Origin: JACVRW01 sp040509755
GTDB taxonomy: Bacteria > Actinomycetota > Thermoleophilia > Solirubrobacterales > Thermoleophilaceae
Reading direction: 5' to 3'
Assembly: GCA_040509755.1 (NCBI GenBank)
Contig: JBEVKF010000110.1
Location: 1 to 13,337 of the forward strand
DNA length: 13,337 nt
Below the pieces are notes generated by a model. It did not search any database. It saw only the letters and a program-made list of their open reading frames with translations, and was not told where the DNA came from. How positions within the stretch are numbered: position 1 is the first letter of the stretch; each line of letters opens with the position of its first letter. Below are positions 1 through 6,213 of the stretch, piece by piece. A program made the translations under genes and the position numbers.

Positions 1-502
1 CCTCCTGTGCCTCCAGCACGGCTTCGACCGGGCAGCCAAGCGAGTTCGCCACCTCGCGGACCCTCGGCGAGCGGCCGAGGCTCTTGGACAGCGCCTCGGT
101 CTCGCGGGTCACCGCGAGCGTGCGCTCCTGCAGATCGCGCGGCACGTGCAGCGCCCAGCCCTTGTCGCGAAAGTGGCGCTTGAGCTCGCCGAGGATCGTC
201 GGCGCGGCGTAGCTCGTGAACTTCGTGCCGCGACCGGGCTCGAAGCGGTCGATGGCCTTGATCAGGCCGAGGCTCGCGACCTGGAGCAGGTCATCGAACA
301 GCTCGTCGGTGTAGGTGTAGCGAAGGGCGAGGTCGCGGGCGAGCGGAAGGAACCGCTCCACGAGCTCCTCCCGTGCGGCCAGGTCACCTTCTCGGTGGTA
401 GCGGACAAGCAACTCTCGTTCCGTCTTCTGCGCCTCAGCCCGGTCGCAATCCCTCCGGCGAGGGACGCGAAACTGGCTCGGCGGCGCGAGCGCAACAGCC
501 AT
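1..502 (-). CDS. SigB/SigF/SigG-family alternative sigma factor (N-terminal part, cut by window edge)
   Basis: This encodes an RNA polymerase sigma factor of the group 3 stress/sporulation type. I translated 167 codons by hand from the ATG at 502; the frame stays open to base 1, so regions 3 and 4 are mostly outside the window. Region 2 spans about residues 46-115. It contains DDLLQVASLGLIKAIDRF (core binding) and SYAAPTILGELKRHFRDKGW (residues 97-116, -10 recognition). The start of region 3 follows (HVPRDLQERTLAV, 119-131). The PTILGEL...FRDKGW signature is typical of SigB/SigF/SigG and differs from RpoD. The start is supported by a strong GGAGGT ribosome-binding site 8 bases upstream. No anti-sigma or anti-anti-sigma gene is in the window; such regulators could lie beyond base 1. 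The family is certain; the exact regulon is unknown. Confidence 0.93.
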   Translation of the reverse strand, partial: MAVALAPPSQFRVPRRRDCDRAEAQKTERELLVRYHREGDLAAREELVERFLPLARDLALRYTYTDELFDDLLQVASLGLIKAIDRFEPGRGTKFTSYAAPTILGELKRHFRDKGWALHVPRDLQERTLAVTRETEALSKSLGRSPRVREVANSLGCPVEAVLEAQE

Positions 503-510
503 ATCTAAGG

Positions 511-516
511 ACCTCC
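511..516 (-). promoter_or_regulatory. Ribosome-binding site of the SigB/F-type sigma gene
   Basis: The minus strand reads GGAGGT, 8 bases before the ATG at 502. It is the best Shine-Dalgarno match in this area and fixes the start of the sigma gene. Confidence 0.8.
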
Positions 517-667
517 GTCGGTTTGACGACAACTGACGTGCGGTCCGAGTCGCAACCGGTCCGACCAGGACGGATGCGCTCGTCCCCCTTTTAGAACCCC
601 CGACCACCGCTCCGAGTAGTTACTGCTCCCAAAGCGGCGACCTGTACAGAGTTGTCTCCCTATTCCC

Positions 668-696
668 AAACAACTAAACCGAACGTGGCGGTTTAG
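668..696 (-). terminator. Hairpin with T-rich tail, possible intrinsic terminator
   Basis: Perfect 8-bp arms CTAAACCG (674-681) and CGGTTTAG (689-696) are separated by 7 bases. Read on the minus strand, the hairpin is followed directly by TTGTTT and then GGG. It would end transcripts coming from the coiled-coil gene at 856-1740, or it could be an operator in front of the sigma gene. The stem has only three GC pairs, so termination would be moderate at best. Confidence 0.4.
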
Positions 697-792
697 CGCT
701 CGTGTGCCGGGTAAGCGGAGCCGGCAAGTCGCTTTGCGCCGAGGTATTGGGCTCAGACGCGGGCGCGCTTCAGTGCGGGCAGGACCTGCTCG

Positions 793-843
793 CCACGCGA
801 CTGACGTTGACCACACTAGTTGTGCTCAACGTCAGCCGCGTGG
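793..843. repeat. 51-bp near-perfect palindrome
   Basis: The arms pair as 7 bp (793-799 with 837-843), then an A/C mismatch, 10 bp (CTGACGTTGA, 801-810, with TCAACGTCAG, 826-835), then a C/C mismatch, 4 bp (CACA/TGTG), and a 5-base loop (816-820). In total 21 of 23 positions pair. It begins 12 bases after the stop codon of the coiled-coil gene, so in RNA it would form a very stable 3' hairpin. No T tract follows on the minus strand. It may be a terminator/RNA-stability element, a dimeric protein-binding site or a small mobile palindromic repeat. Confidence 0.85.
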
Positions 844-855
844 ATCGCACCGGGC

Positions 856-1740
856 TTATCGGCGCAGCCGCTTGAGCTCTCGCTCCCGCTGGGTGAGCTC
901 GCGCTTGCGCTCGCGCACGAGGTCGCGCGCGGCGCGCTCCGCCTCCCGCGCTTCGTCGAGAGCGGCCTCGGCGTCGCGGTGCGACGAGCGGGCCGCCGCG
1001 ACCTCTCGCTCGGCCTCGGCGAGCCGAGCCTTGCGCTCCTTGGCCGCGGCGCGCTCGGCCGCGGCGGCGCGCTTACGCTCAGCGGCGCGCTCGCGGTCGG
1101 CGGAGCGTTTGGCGTCGGCGGAGACCTTGGCGTCGGCGGAGCGGTCACGTCCACCCCTTATTGCCTGCTTTTTCGGAGCAACCGGAGCGCCCGAAGCAAC
1201 CGGCGCCACCGCCCCGCCACCAAACGCCGCGAGCCCAACCGCCTCGTGCTCGCGCACGAGCCGGCCCGCCTCCAGCTCCTCGCGCACGGCGGGATCGAGC
1301 GCCGCGGCGTGCAGGGTGGCCCGCACCCGTTCCTTCAGCGCCGGACCGCTCTTGCCGGTCTCGCTGGCGATCGCCTCGGCGCAGTCGGCGAGCGTGCCGG
1401 AGAGCGAGCGCTCCTCCGCCATCGCCTCGCGCAGCTCGTCGCGCCCACCTCCGGAGATCAAGGCCTCGTGCGCGGCGCGCAGGCGCTCGCCCGCAGCCAG
1501 CAGCGCGGAGGTCTCCGAACGCCGGCGCCGCACGGCCTGGTTGAGCGCCCAGGCGCCGGCCGTCGGCTTTCGCAACCCCTTGACCCGCTCGGCCGCCTCG
1601 CGCTCGCCCGCGCCGCGCAGGCGCTTGCCGAGCGCGCCGCGCTGGGCGACGAACTCGTCGAGCGGCAGGGCGTAGAGCCGGTCGATCTCGGCCTCGAGAG
1701 GCGGGGGATCTCGGTCGGAAGCGGGCACGCGGGTGAGCAT
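856..1740 (-). CDS. Uncharacterised actinobacterial coiled-coil protein
   Basis: A protein of 294 residues with no known function. The N-terminus (about 14-70) carries a block I recognise from many uncharacterised actinobacterial proteins: EIDRLYALPLDEFVAQR, then RLRGAGEREAAERVKGLRKP and GAWALNQAVRR. The middle (70-190) is Ala/Glu-rich and probably helical. The last 100 residues (195-294) are almost only Ala, Arg, Glu, Lys and Asp and should form a long charged coiled coil. The coiled coil includes three tandem copies of a six-residue unit starting SAD (encoded at 1087-1140). No signal peptide or membrane segment is visible, so it is probably cytoplasmic. The ATG at 1740 has no clear Shine-Dalgarno. 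It is transcribed divergently from the zinc-ribbon gene and followed by the 51-bp palindrome. Confidence 0.75.
   Translation of the reverse strand: MLTRVPASDRDPPPLEAEIDRLYALPLDEFVAQRGALGKRLRGAGEREAAERVKGLRKPTAGAWALNQAVRRRRSETSALLAAGERLRAAHEALISGGGRDELREAMAEERSLSGTLADCAEAIASETGKSGPALKERVRATLHAAALDPAVREELEAGRLVREHEAVGLAAFGGGAVAPVASGAPVAPKKQAIRGGRDRSADAKVSADAKRSADRERAAERKRAAAAERAAAKERKARLAEAEREVAAARSSHRDAEAALDEAREAERAARDLVRERKRELTQRERELKRLRR
1087..1140 (-). repeat. Three tandem 18-bp repeats inside the coiled-coil gene
   Basis: Units at 1123-1140, 1105-1122 and 1087-1104 encode SADAKV, SADAKR and SADRER. The first two share about 15 of 18 bases, and the third is more diverged. A degenerate fourth unit (AAERKR) follows. 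This looks like local expansion of a helical charged repeat. Confidence 0.7.
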
Positions 1741-1771
1741 GTTCGCAGCCGCCCGAGCGTGGCACCAAGAG

Positions 1772-1800
1772 TTGACCTAAGACACCGATTGGGGTACCTT
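1772..1800 (+). promoter_or_regulatory. Sigma-70-type promoter of the zinc-ribbon gene
   Basis: TTGACC (1772-1777) and TACCTT (1795-1800) are separated by exactly 17 bases, close to the consensus TTGACA-N17-TATAAT. The predicted transcript would start near 1807, leaving a short leader with the AAGGAG ribosome-binding site at 1815-1820. Confidence 0.6.
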
Positions 1801-1824
1801 GCGCCACCCCGCTCAAGGAGCGTA

Positions 1825-2007
1825 ATGGCGTACCTGAACTGTCCCAGCTGCAGGCTTACGGTCTACGGTCCGACTCTCTCGGTCATCGCGAAGGAGTGCC
1901 CGCGCTGCAACGCCAAGCTCGGGAGAGTCAGCCGCCTGTTTCGCTCAACGCGACTCGACGATCAGCTCTCGCCGGCGCGCGGACCGCGGTCCTCGGCGGC
2001 CCGGTAG
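1825..2007 (+). CDS. Small zinc-ribbon protein (60 aa)
   Basis: A 60-residue protein with two CxxC knuckles, CPSC (residues 6-9) and CPRC (25-28), spaced as in a minimal zinc ribbon. Basic residues follow the second knuckle (KLGRVSRLFR, 31-40). It probably binds one zinc ion and may contact nucleic acid or protein, but no specific function can be assigned. The ATG has AAGGAG four bases upstream and a good sigma-70 promoter further up, so this start is preferred over longer readings in the same frame. Its last 46 bases overlap the 3' end of the converging DUF1360 gene. The tail after residue 45 is low-complexity and may owe its composition to that overlap. Confidence 0.75.
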   Translation: MAYLNCPSCRLTVYGPTLSVIAKECPRCNAKLGRVSRLFRSTRLDDQLSPARGPRSSAAR

Positions 2008-2486
2008 GCGAGCTGGAGGAAGTCCGAGATCGTCAGCCCGCTGAGTACGGACGCGAAAAAGCGGGTGGTGCGGGGCGCGAACAGCAGGCCGGCGTGAAAC
2101 CCGCCTGAGATCCACATGCCGAGGCAGTAGGGACAGATCAGCAGCTCGCCGGCCGTGCGCTGGAGACCCTGGCCGCGGGCGCGTTCCTCTACCTCCGCCG
2201 GACCGCCCTTGCCCTGATACTCCGTGAACGGCGCCCGTGCGAACGCCGTGATCTTGTCCTTAGCGATCAGGCGGCTCAGCTTGTGGGTGGCCACCCCCGA
2301 CAGCACCAGATCGCCTGGGTCGATGCGCTCAGGCAGGGTGTGGCCGCTCCTACGGGCCGCCAACAACACGCCGGCCATGGCCGCCCCGAAGGTCGCGCTG
2401 AACGCGGCATAGGACGCGAACGGGGGCCGATCCTCCGGATCGGCGTAGCCGGAGAACGCCCCGTCTTCCTGCTCGGCGCCCGCCAC
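1962..2486 (-). CDS. DUF1360 family membrane protein
   Basis: 174 residues from the GTG at 2486, two bases after the YihY stop codon, which suggests translational coupling. No good Shine-Dalgarno precedes it. The family (DUF1360, known from Bacillus spore-associated and actinobacterial proteins) has no firm biochemical role. Visible features are an N-terminal hydrophobic segment (about 24-44), the block LVLSGVATHKLSRLIAKDKIT (60-80), and the signature CPYCLGMW (118-125) followed by a second hydrophobic stretch (about 126-160). The Cys pair could be redox-active or bind metal. As last gene of the YihY-DUF3618-holin block it is probably part of the same membrane or stress module. Its 3' end overlaps the opposing zinc-ribbon gene. 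Confidence 0.82.
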   Translation of the reverse strand: MAGAEQEDGAFSGYADPEDRPPFASYAAFSATFGAAMAGVLLAARRSGHTLPERIDPGDLVLSGVATHKLSRLIAKDKITAFARAPFTEYQGKGGPAEVEERARGQGLQRTAGELLICPYCLGMWISGGFHAGLLFAPRTTRFFASVLSGLTISDFLQLAYRAAEDRGPRAGES

Positions 2487-2488
2487 GC

Positions 2489-3448
2489 TCAGGAGGGGTT
2501 CGTCTCCATCTTGCGCGTGTCGCGCGGTTCGGCGAACGGCTCCTGGTCCTCCGGACGCATGCCGGCCTCGATTGCCCGCCCGCGCTCGAGCTCGGCGTTG
2601 AACTCGGCGCCCAGCAGGATCATGATGTTCGAGATCCACAGCCAGACCAGGAACACGATCGGCCCCGCCAGAGCACCGTAGGTCTTGTTGTAGGAGCCGA
2701 AGTTCGCGACATAGAACGCGAAGGCCACCGACGCGATCACCCAGCCGATCACGGCGAGCACGCTGCCCGGCGAGATCCACTTGAAGCCGGGCTGCTTGAC
2801 GTTCGGAGCGGCCCAGTAGAGCACGGCGAACATGAAGCTCACGAACAGGATCAGCACCGGCCATTTCGCGATGTTCCAGACCTGCACCGCCGTGTCGCCG
2901 ACCCCGATCACGTTCCCGGCCTGCTGTGCGAGGCCGCCGCTGAGCGTCACCCCCACCGCACTGATGGCGGTGAGCACCATCAGCAGAACGGTCAGGCCGA
3001 CTCGCACAGGAAGCGTCTTCCACATCGGGCGGCCTTCCTCCATGTCGTAGATCGCGTTCGACGCGCGCATGAAGGCGGAGACGTAGCCCGACGCCGACCA
3101 GATGGCCGCTGCCAGGCCGACGATGAAGAAGACCCCGGAGGCGCCGGAGCTGCCTTGCAGATTCTCGATCGCGCTCGTGAAGATCTCCTGCGCCGGGCCC
3201 GGCGCGACGCTGCCGAGGTTATCGATCAGCGGCTGGGTGGCCGACTCGCCGATCAGCCCGAGAATCGAGACGAGCACGATCAGCGCCGGGAAGATCGACA
3301 GAACGCCGAAGTAGGTGAGGGCCGCCGCCCAATCGGTGAGGTTGTCGTCCCTGAACTCCTTGACGGTGCGCTTGAGCACGCCGCCCCAGGACGATCCCTT
3401 CATGTCAGTCGGGCTGTCGGGTTCGTCGTTACGGCGGAAGCGAGCCAT
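2489..3448 (-). CDS. YihY/BrkB family integral membrane protein
   Basis: A polytopic inner-membrane protein of the YihY/BrkB family (once called ribonuclease BN; the real function is unsettled, possibly a transporter). The 319 residues from the ATG at 3448 match the usual family length. About six hydrophobic segments are seen (near 42-66, 105-124, 148-172, 195-213, 228-250, 259-282). The C-terminal family signature YNKTYGALAGPIVFLVWLW followed by GAEFNAELERGR is clear. I prefer the ATG at 3448 over the one at 3457: AGGAG (3458-3462) is nine bases from 3448 but touches 3457. If 3457 is used, it overlaps the DUF3618 stop in an ATGA. It sits in the tight order holin-X, DUF3618, YihY, DUF1360. 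Confidence 0.93.
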   Translation of the reverse strand: MARFRRNDEPDSPTDMKGSSWGGVLKRTVKEFRDDNLTDWAAALTYFGVLSIFPALIVLVSILGLIGESATQPLIDNLGSVAPGPAQEIFTSAIENLQGSSGASGVFFIVGLAAAIWSASGYVSAFMRASNAIYDMEEGRPMWKTLPVRVGLTVLLMVLTAISAVGVTLSGGLAQQAGNVIGVGDTAVQVWNIAKWPVLILFVSFMFAVLYWAAPNVKQPGFKWISPGSVLAVIGWVIASVAFAFYVANFGSYNKTYGALAGPIVFLVWLWISNIMILLGAEFNAELERGRAIEAGMRPEDQEPFAEPRDTRKMETNPS

Positions 3449-3453
3449 GCTGC

Positions 3454-3759
3454 TCATCTCCTGCGGATCAGCCAGAGCGCGACGAGGGCGACGCCGATGC
3501 CCGCTGCGATCGGCACGACCGGGCGCTCTCGCGCCTGCTCGGGCATCTTCTGCTGCAGGTCGTGCGCCCTTGCCTGCGCCTGGGTCTTGGCCTGCTCGAC
3601 CTTGTCGCGGGCCTGGGACTTGGCCTCATCGACCTTTTCCCGGGCTTGGGCCTTGACGTCGGCCTTGTGGGAGAGCGACTCGACGGTCTCGCCCAATTCG
3701 GCGCGCGTGCGCTCGATCTCCCGCCGAAGCTCCTCCTGCTCGGTCTCGTTCTCGCTCAT
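3454..3759 (-). CDS. DUF3618 family tail-anchored protein with 11-residue repeats
   Basis: 101 residues. The N-terminus (5-32) has the DUF3618 pattern LRREIERTRAELGETVESLS. Residues 33-72 are a charged helix built of 11-residue repeats (AREKVDEAKSQ, then ARDKVEQAKTQ), resembling LEA group 3 or apolipoprotein-like amphipathic helices. A single membrane segment (about 81-98) ends in RRR, so the protein is probably tail-anchored with its bulk in the cytoplasm. DUF3618 proteins are usually next to holin-X-type proteins in Actinobacteria, as here. The ATG at 3759 overlaps the stop of the upstream gene (ATGA). A GAGGG eight bases upstream may serve as ribosome-binding site. Function unknown; a role in membrane stress is inferred. 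Confidence 0.9.
   Translation of the reverse strand: MSENETEQEELRREIERTRAELGETVESLSHKADVKAQAREKVDEAKSQARDKVEQAKTQAQARAHDLQQKMPEQARERPVVPIAAGIGVALVALWLIRRR
3458..3462 (-). promoter_or_regulatory. Ribosome-binding site deciding the YihY start
   Basis: AGGAG on the minus strand lies within the last codons of the DUF3618 gene. The spacing is nine bases to the ATG at 3448 and zero to the ATG at 3457, which favours the shorter protein and implies coupling to DUF3618 translation. Confidence 0.6.
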
Positions 3760-4211
3760 GCCCTTGCCCTCGCCTTCTTGACCTCGTTCACGTCTTGCTT
3801 GGCGCTCTCGAGCGCCTGCTCGGGCAGCGGCGGCCCGGCCTGCTCGACCTGTTTCTTCCCGCTCAGCGCGAGGATGCCTGCGACCGCGAGCAGCACGACG
3901 CCCACGATCACCGCGGCGATCCAGAGCTCCAGCAGCGTACCCAGCCCGATGATCGCGGCCGCGATGAGGGCCCCCACTCCATAGATAGCCACGAGCCCCG
4001 CGCCGCCGAACATCCCGGCGCCCCTGCCGGCGTGCTTGCCCTTCTCCTGCAGCTCCACAGTCGCCAGGCGCATCTCTTGGCGGATCAGCGTCGAGGTCTG
4101 CTGGGAGAGCTGCTGCACCAGTTCACCGACCGAGTGATCTCCGCCGGTTCCGTTGGATCGAGTCGTGCCGTCCATGGCAATCGAATACCCATCGAGGTGC
4201 TCGTTACTCAC
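3756..4211 (-). CDS. Actinobacterial holin-X/phage-holin-like membrane protein (DUF1469 type)
   Basis: 151 residues. An amphipathic N-terminal helix, VGELVQQLSQQTSTLIRQEM (28-47), is followed by two membrane segments (about 67-91 and 95-117) and a charged tail (118-151). This is the layout of the family named 'phage holin family protein' (Phage_holin_3_6). In Actinobacteria it is a chromosomal housekeeping or stress protein, and there is no phage context here. The start is uncertain. The GTG at 4211 has no clear Shine-Dalgarno and lies 21 bases after the sigma stop codon. The ATG at 4175 would still include all of the conserved part. It is coupled to DUF3618 by a 4-bp overlap and probably cotranscribed with the sigma gene. 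Confidence 0.85.
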   Translation of the reverse strand: MSNEHLDGYSIAMDGTTRSNGTGGDHSVGELVQQLSQQTSTLIRQEMRLATVELQEKGKHAGRGAGMFGGAGLVAIYGVGALIAAAIIGLGTLLELWIAAVIVGVVLLAVAGILALSGKKQVEQAGPPLPEQALESAKQDVNEVKKARARA

Positions 4212-4232
4212 CCAGTCGGCAGCCGGGCGCGT

Positions 4233-5294
4233 TCAGGCCACTTCTTGGAGCGCCGCGACCTCGCGGAACTCCGCCAGGCGCGCCAGCGCCCTGTGCTCGA
4301 TGCGGCGCACGCGCTCAGGGGAGAGGCCGAGTTGCCGGCCAGCCTCGCGCAACGGCGTCGGCTCGTTGCCGTTGATGCCGTAGCGAAGCTTGATCACCAC
4401 GCGCTCCTGCTCGGGGAGCTGGTCGAGCGCAGCGCGCACAGCCTCGTCGCGCAGGCCGATCTCCACCTCCGAATAAGGGTCGGGCTCCTCGCTCGCCACA
4501 AGGTCGCCGAGCTCGGTATTGCTCTCCTGCCCGACCGGGCGCTCCAGGCTCGTGATGGTGCGCATTACCTCGCGCGTCTCGTGCAACTCGTCGATGGTGA
4601 TCTCGGCGCCTGCAGCGATCTCCTCGTCGGTGGGTGGCCGCCCAAACCGGGCGCCCAGCTCGCGCTCCACCCGCGCGATCTTGCGCTCGCGCTGGCCGAT
4701 GTGCACCGGTATACGGATCGTCCGGCCCTGGTTTGCGAGCCCGCGCTGGATCGCCTGCCGGATCCAGAAGGTGGCATATGTCGAGAACTTGTAGCCCCGC
4801 CTCCAGTCGAACTTCTCGGCGGCGCGGATCAGGCCCAGGATGCCCTCCTGGATCAGGTCGAGGAGCGCCAGCTCATGCCCCTGATACTTCTTCGCGAGCG
4901 AGACGACCAGCCGCAGGTTCGAATTGACCATGCGCTCCTTTGCCTCGAGGTCGCCGCGTTCGATGCGCTGTGAGAGCTCGATCTCGTCGTCGGCGGTCAG
5001 GAGCGGATGGCGCCGGATGTCACGAAGGAACAGCTGCAGCGCGTCGCTGGTCATCACCGCCAGCTCGTCGTGGTTGTAGACCGGCCCGGGCGGGGTGCTG
5101 ACGGCACAGTCGTCGGTCACCTCGATTCCTCGCGCGTCGATGCGGTCGTGCAGCAACTGCGCGTCGTCGTCTGCCAGCCCGAGCTCCTGAACAAGCTCCG
5201 AGAGCTCGGAAAGGTTGACGCAGCCCCTGTCTTCGCCCCGGTCGATCAGCACCTCGAGCCGGCGCTCGGCGGATTCGTCCGTCGTCGTCGGCAT
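4233..5294 (-). CDS. RpoD-like group 1/2 sigma-70 factor with altered promoter-contact residues
   Basis: A 353-residue sigma factor. Residues 12-58 resemble a short region 1.1. Region 1.2 is at 84-115, and region 2 at 118-198 with the core-binding DLIQEGILGLIRAAEKF (146-162) and -10-binding YATFWIRQAIQRGLANQ (173-189). RTIRIPVHIGQRERK leads into region 3 (199-265), and region 4 covers about 283-342. Compared with RpoD/HrdB, three usually invariant positions differ. Q183 stands at the -10-reading Thr440 position (E. coli numbering), and F176 replaces the first Trp of the WW pair. In the region 4.2 helix, P326 and R331 replace Arg584 and Gln589. It is therefore more likely a secondary (group 2) sigma than the principal one. 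The ATG at 5294 has no good ribosome-binding site. It lies between the NHEJ genes and the holin-X/YihY block. Confidence 0.93.
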   Translation of the reverse strand: MPTTTDESAERRLEVLIDRGEDRGCVNLSELSELVQELGLADDDAQLLHDRIDARGIEVTDDCAVSTPPGPVYNHDELAVMTSDALQLFLRDIRRHPLLTADDEIELSQRIERGDLEAKERMVNSNLRLVVSLAKKYQGHELALLDLIQEGILGLIRAAEKFDWRRGYKFSTYATFWIRQAIQRGLANQGRTIRIPVHIGQRERKIARVERELGARFGRPPTDEEIAAGAEITIDELHETREVMRTITSLERPVGQESNTELGDLVASEEPDPYSEVEIGLRDEAVRAALDQLPEQERVVIKLRYGINGNEPTPLREAGRQLGLSPERVRRIEHRALARLAEFREVAALQEVA

Positions 5295-5322
5295 ATAGAA
5301 GGTCTACCCCGGCGCAATGTGG

Positions 5323-6213
5323 CTAAACGGCGTCCATCAGCGCGTGCAACCGGCGGCGCGGGGCCGACAGCCCGCGCGCGTGTGCCTGCATATCCGCCCA
5401 GGGATCACCCTTCGCCGCCAGTCTCCGCAGCACCGTCTTGACCGTCCAGCGGTCGGCCCGCAGCCTGGAGTTCGACAGCTCGTCCCACTCGATCGGCATC
5501 GCCACGGGCGCACCCGGCAGTGGGCGCACCGCGTATGGCGGCACGACCGTCTGGGCGTAGCGGTTTCGCATCACGTCGACCAGGATGCGCCCACCGCGCT
5601 CAGCCTTGCGGAACTCGGTGGTCAACTCGTCCGGGTAGCGCGCCGCGAGCAGCGCAGCGAGCTCGTTGGCGAACTCCTTGACTTCCTCGAAGTCGGCCCG
5701 GCGCCGCACCGCAGTCCAGACGTGGATTCCCTTCGAGCCGGTCACCTGGGCGAATGGCTCGAGACCCAGCTCGCGCATCAGGTCGCCGGTGCGTCGAGCG
5801 GCCCGCCGCACCGCAGCGAAGTCCGCGCCCGGCGCTGGGTCCAGGTCGACCACCAGCCGGTCGGGCTGGTGGATGCGGTCCGCGCGCGAAAGCCAGACGT
5901 GGGGAGTGATCGTGTTCTGGCCCACCAGGTAAACGAGCGTGTCGACGTTGCCGGCGAGCGCGTGGGTGACGCTGCCGTCGTGCTTCGCCACCTCCACCCG
6001 TTCCACCCAGTCCGGAAAGTAGTCGGGCACGTCCTTGTGGAAGAAGCCTCGCTGTGCGATGCCGGCCGGAAAGCGCTGGAGGCTGAGCGGGCGGCCGCGT
6101 ATGTGCGGCAGCATCCACTCGGCCACGCGCTCGTAGTAGGAGGCGAGGTCGGCCTTGGTGACCCCGTCGGCGGGGAACAGCAGCTTGCCGGGACTGGTGA
6201 TCTCGACGGTCAA
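5323..6213 (-). CDS. ligD: LigD-type polymerase/primase (stand-alone NHEJ polymerase)
   Basis: This is the archaeo-eukaryotic-primase-type polymerase of bacterial end joining, which fills gaps at double-strand breaks, often with ribonucleotides. The start is TTG at 6213: it overlaps the ligase stop in TTGA and has AGGGAG eight bases upstream. That gives 296 residues, the normal size of a free Pol domain. Visible motifs are EITSPGKLLFPADGVTKADL (4-23), the metal-binding VVDLDP with D123 and D125, TGSKGIHVW (158-166, nucleotide binding), and ILVDVMRN with the third Asp D213. A longer same-frame reading back to 6579 would run across the ligase gene and is rejected. It is the last of three adjacent LigD modules. 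It should act with Ku, which is not in the window. Confidence 0.95.
   Translation of the reverse strand: MTVEITSPGKLLFPADGVTKADLASYYERVAEWMLPHIRGRPLSLQRFPAGIAQRGFFHKDVPDYFPDWVERVEVAKHDGSVTHALAGNVDTLVYLVGQNTITPHVWLSRADRIHQPDRLVVDLDPAPGADFAAVRRAARRTGDLMRELGLEPFAQVTGSKGIHVWTAVRRRADFEEVKEFANELAALLAARYPDELTTEFRKAERGGRILVDVMRNRYAQTVVPPYAVRPLPGAPVAMPIEWDELSNSRLRADRWTVKTVLRRLAAKGDPWADMQAHARGLSAPRRRLHALMDAV

Larger units (their letters stand above)
503..855. other. Non-coding stretch with two inverted repeats
   Basis: No convincing gene lies in these 353 bases. Open frames here are Arg/Pro/Ser-rich and begin or end inside the palindrome. The part from 600 to 700 is less GC-rich than the rest of the window, as expected of a promoter/terminator region. 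It holds a 51-bp palindrome (793-843), an 11-bp palindrome (779-789, arms GCAGG/CCTGC), a terminator-like hairpin (674-696), and presumably the promoter of the downstream sigma gene, which I could not pin down. Confidence 0.6.

Noticed and set aside
662..684. SigB-like promoter GTTCGG-N11-GGGAAT upstream of the SigB/F-type sigma gene (autoregulation)
   Set aside because: The -10 match is good, but the spacer is too short (11 bases) and the -35 half overlaps the hairpin arm. Pattern evidence alone is too weak to list.
505..816. A 103-codon minus-strand frame ending next to the SigB/F-type sigma gene
   Set aside because: It starts inside the 51-bp palindrome, has no ribosome-binding site and has random Arg/Ser/Gly-rich composition. 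The region is less GC-rich and looks regulatory.
704..1675. Long plus-strand open frames across 704-2007
   Set aside because: They are antisense to the Ala/Arg/Glu-rich coiled-coil gene. Their Ser/Arg/Ala-rich sequence has no recognisable domain, and only the last part (1825-2007) is a real gene.
3756..4211. Prophage interpretation of the holin-like gene
   Set aside because: No phage structural, lysis or integrase genes are nearby, and this family is a common chromosomal companion of DUF3618 and YihY genes in Actinobacteria.
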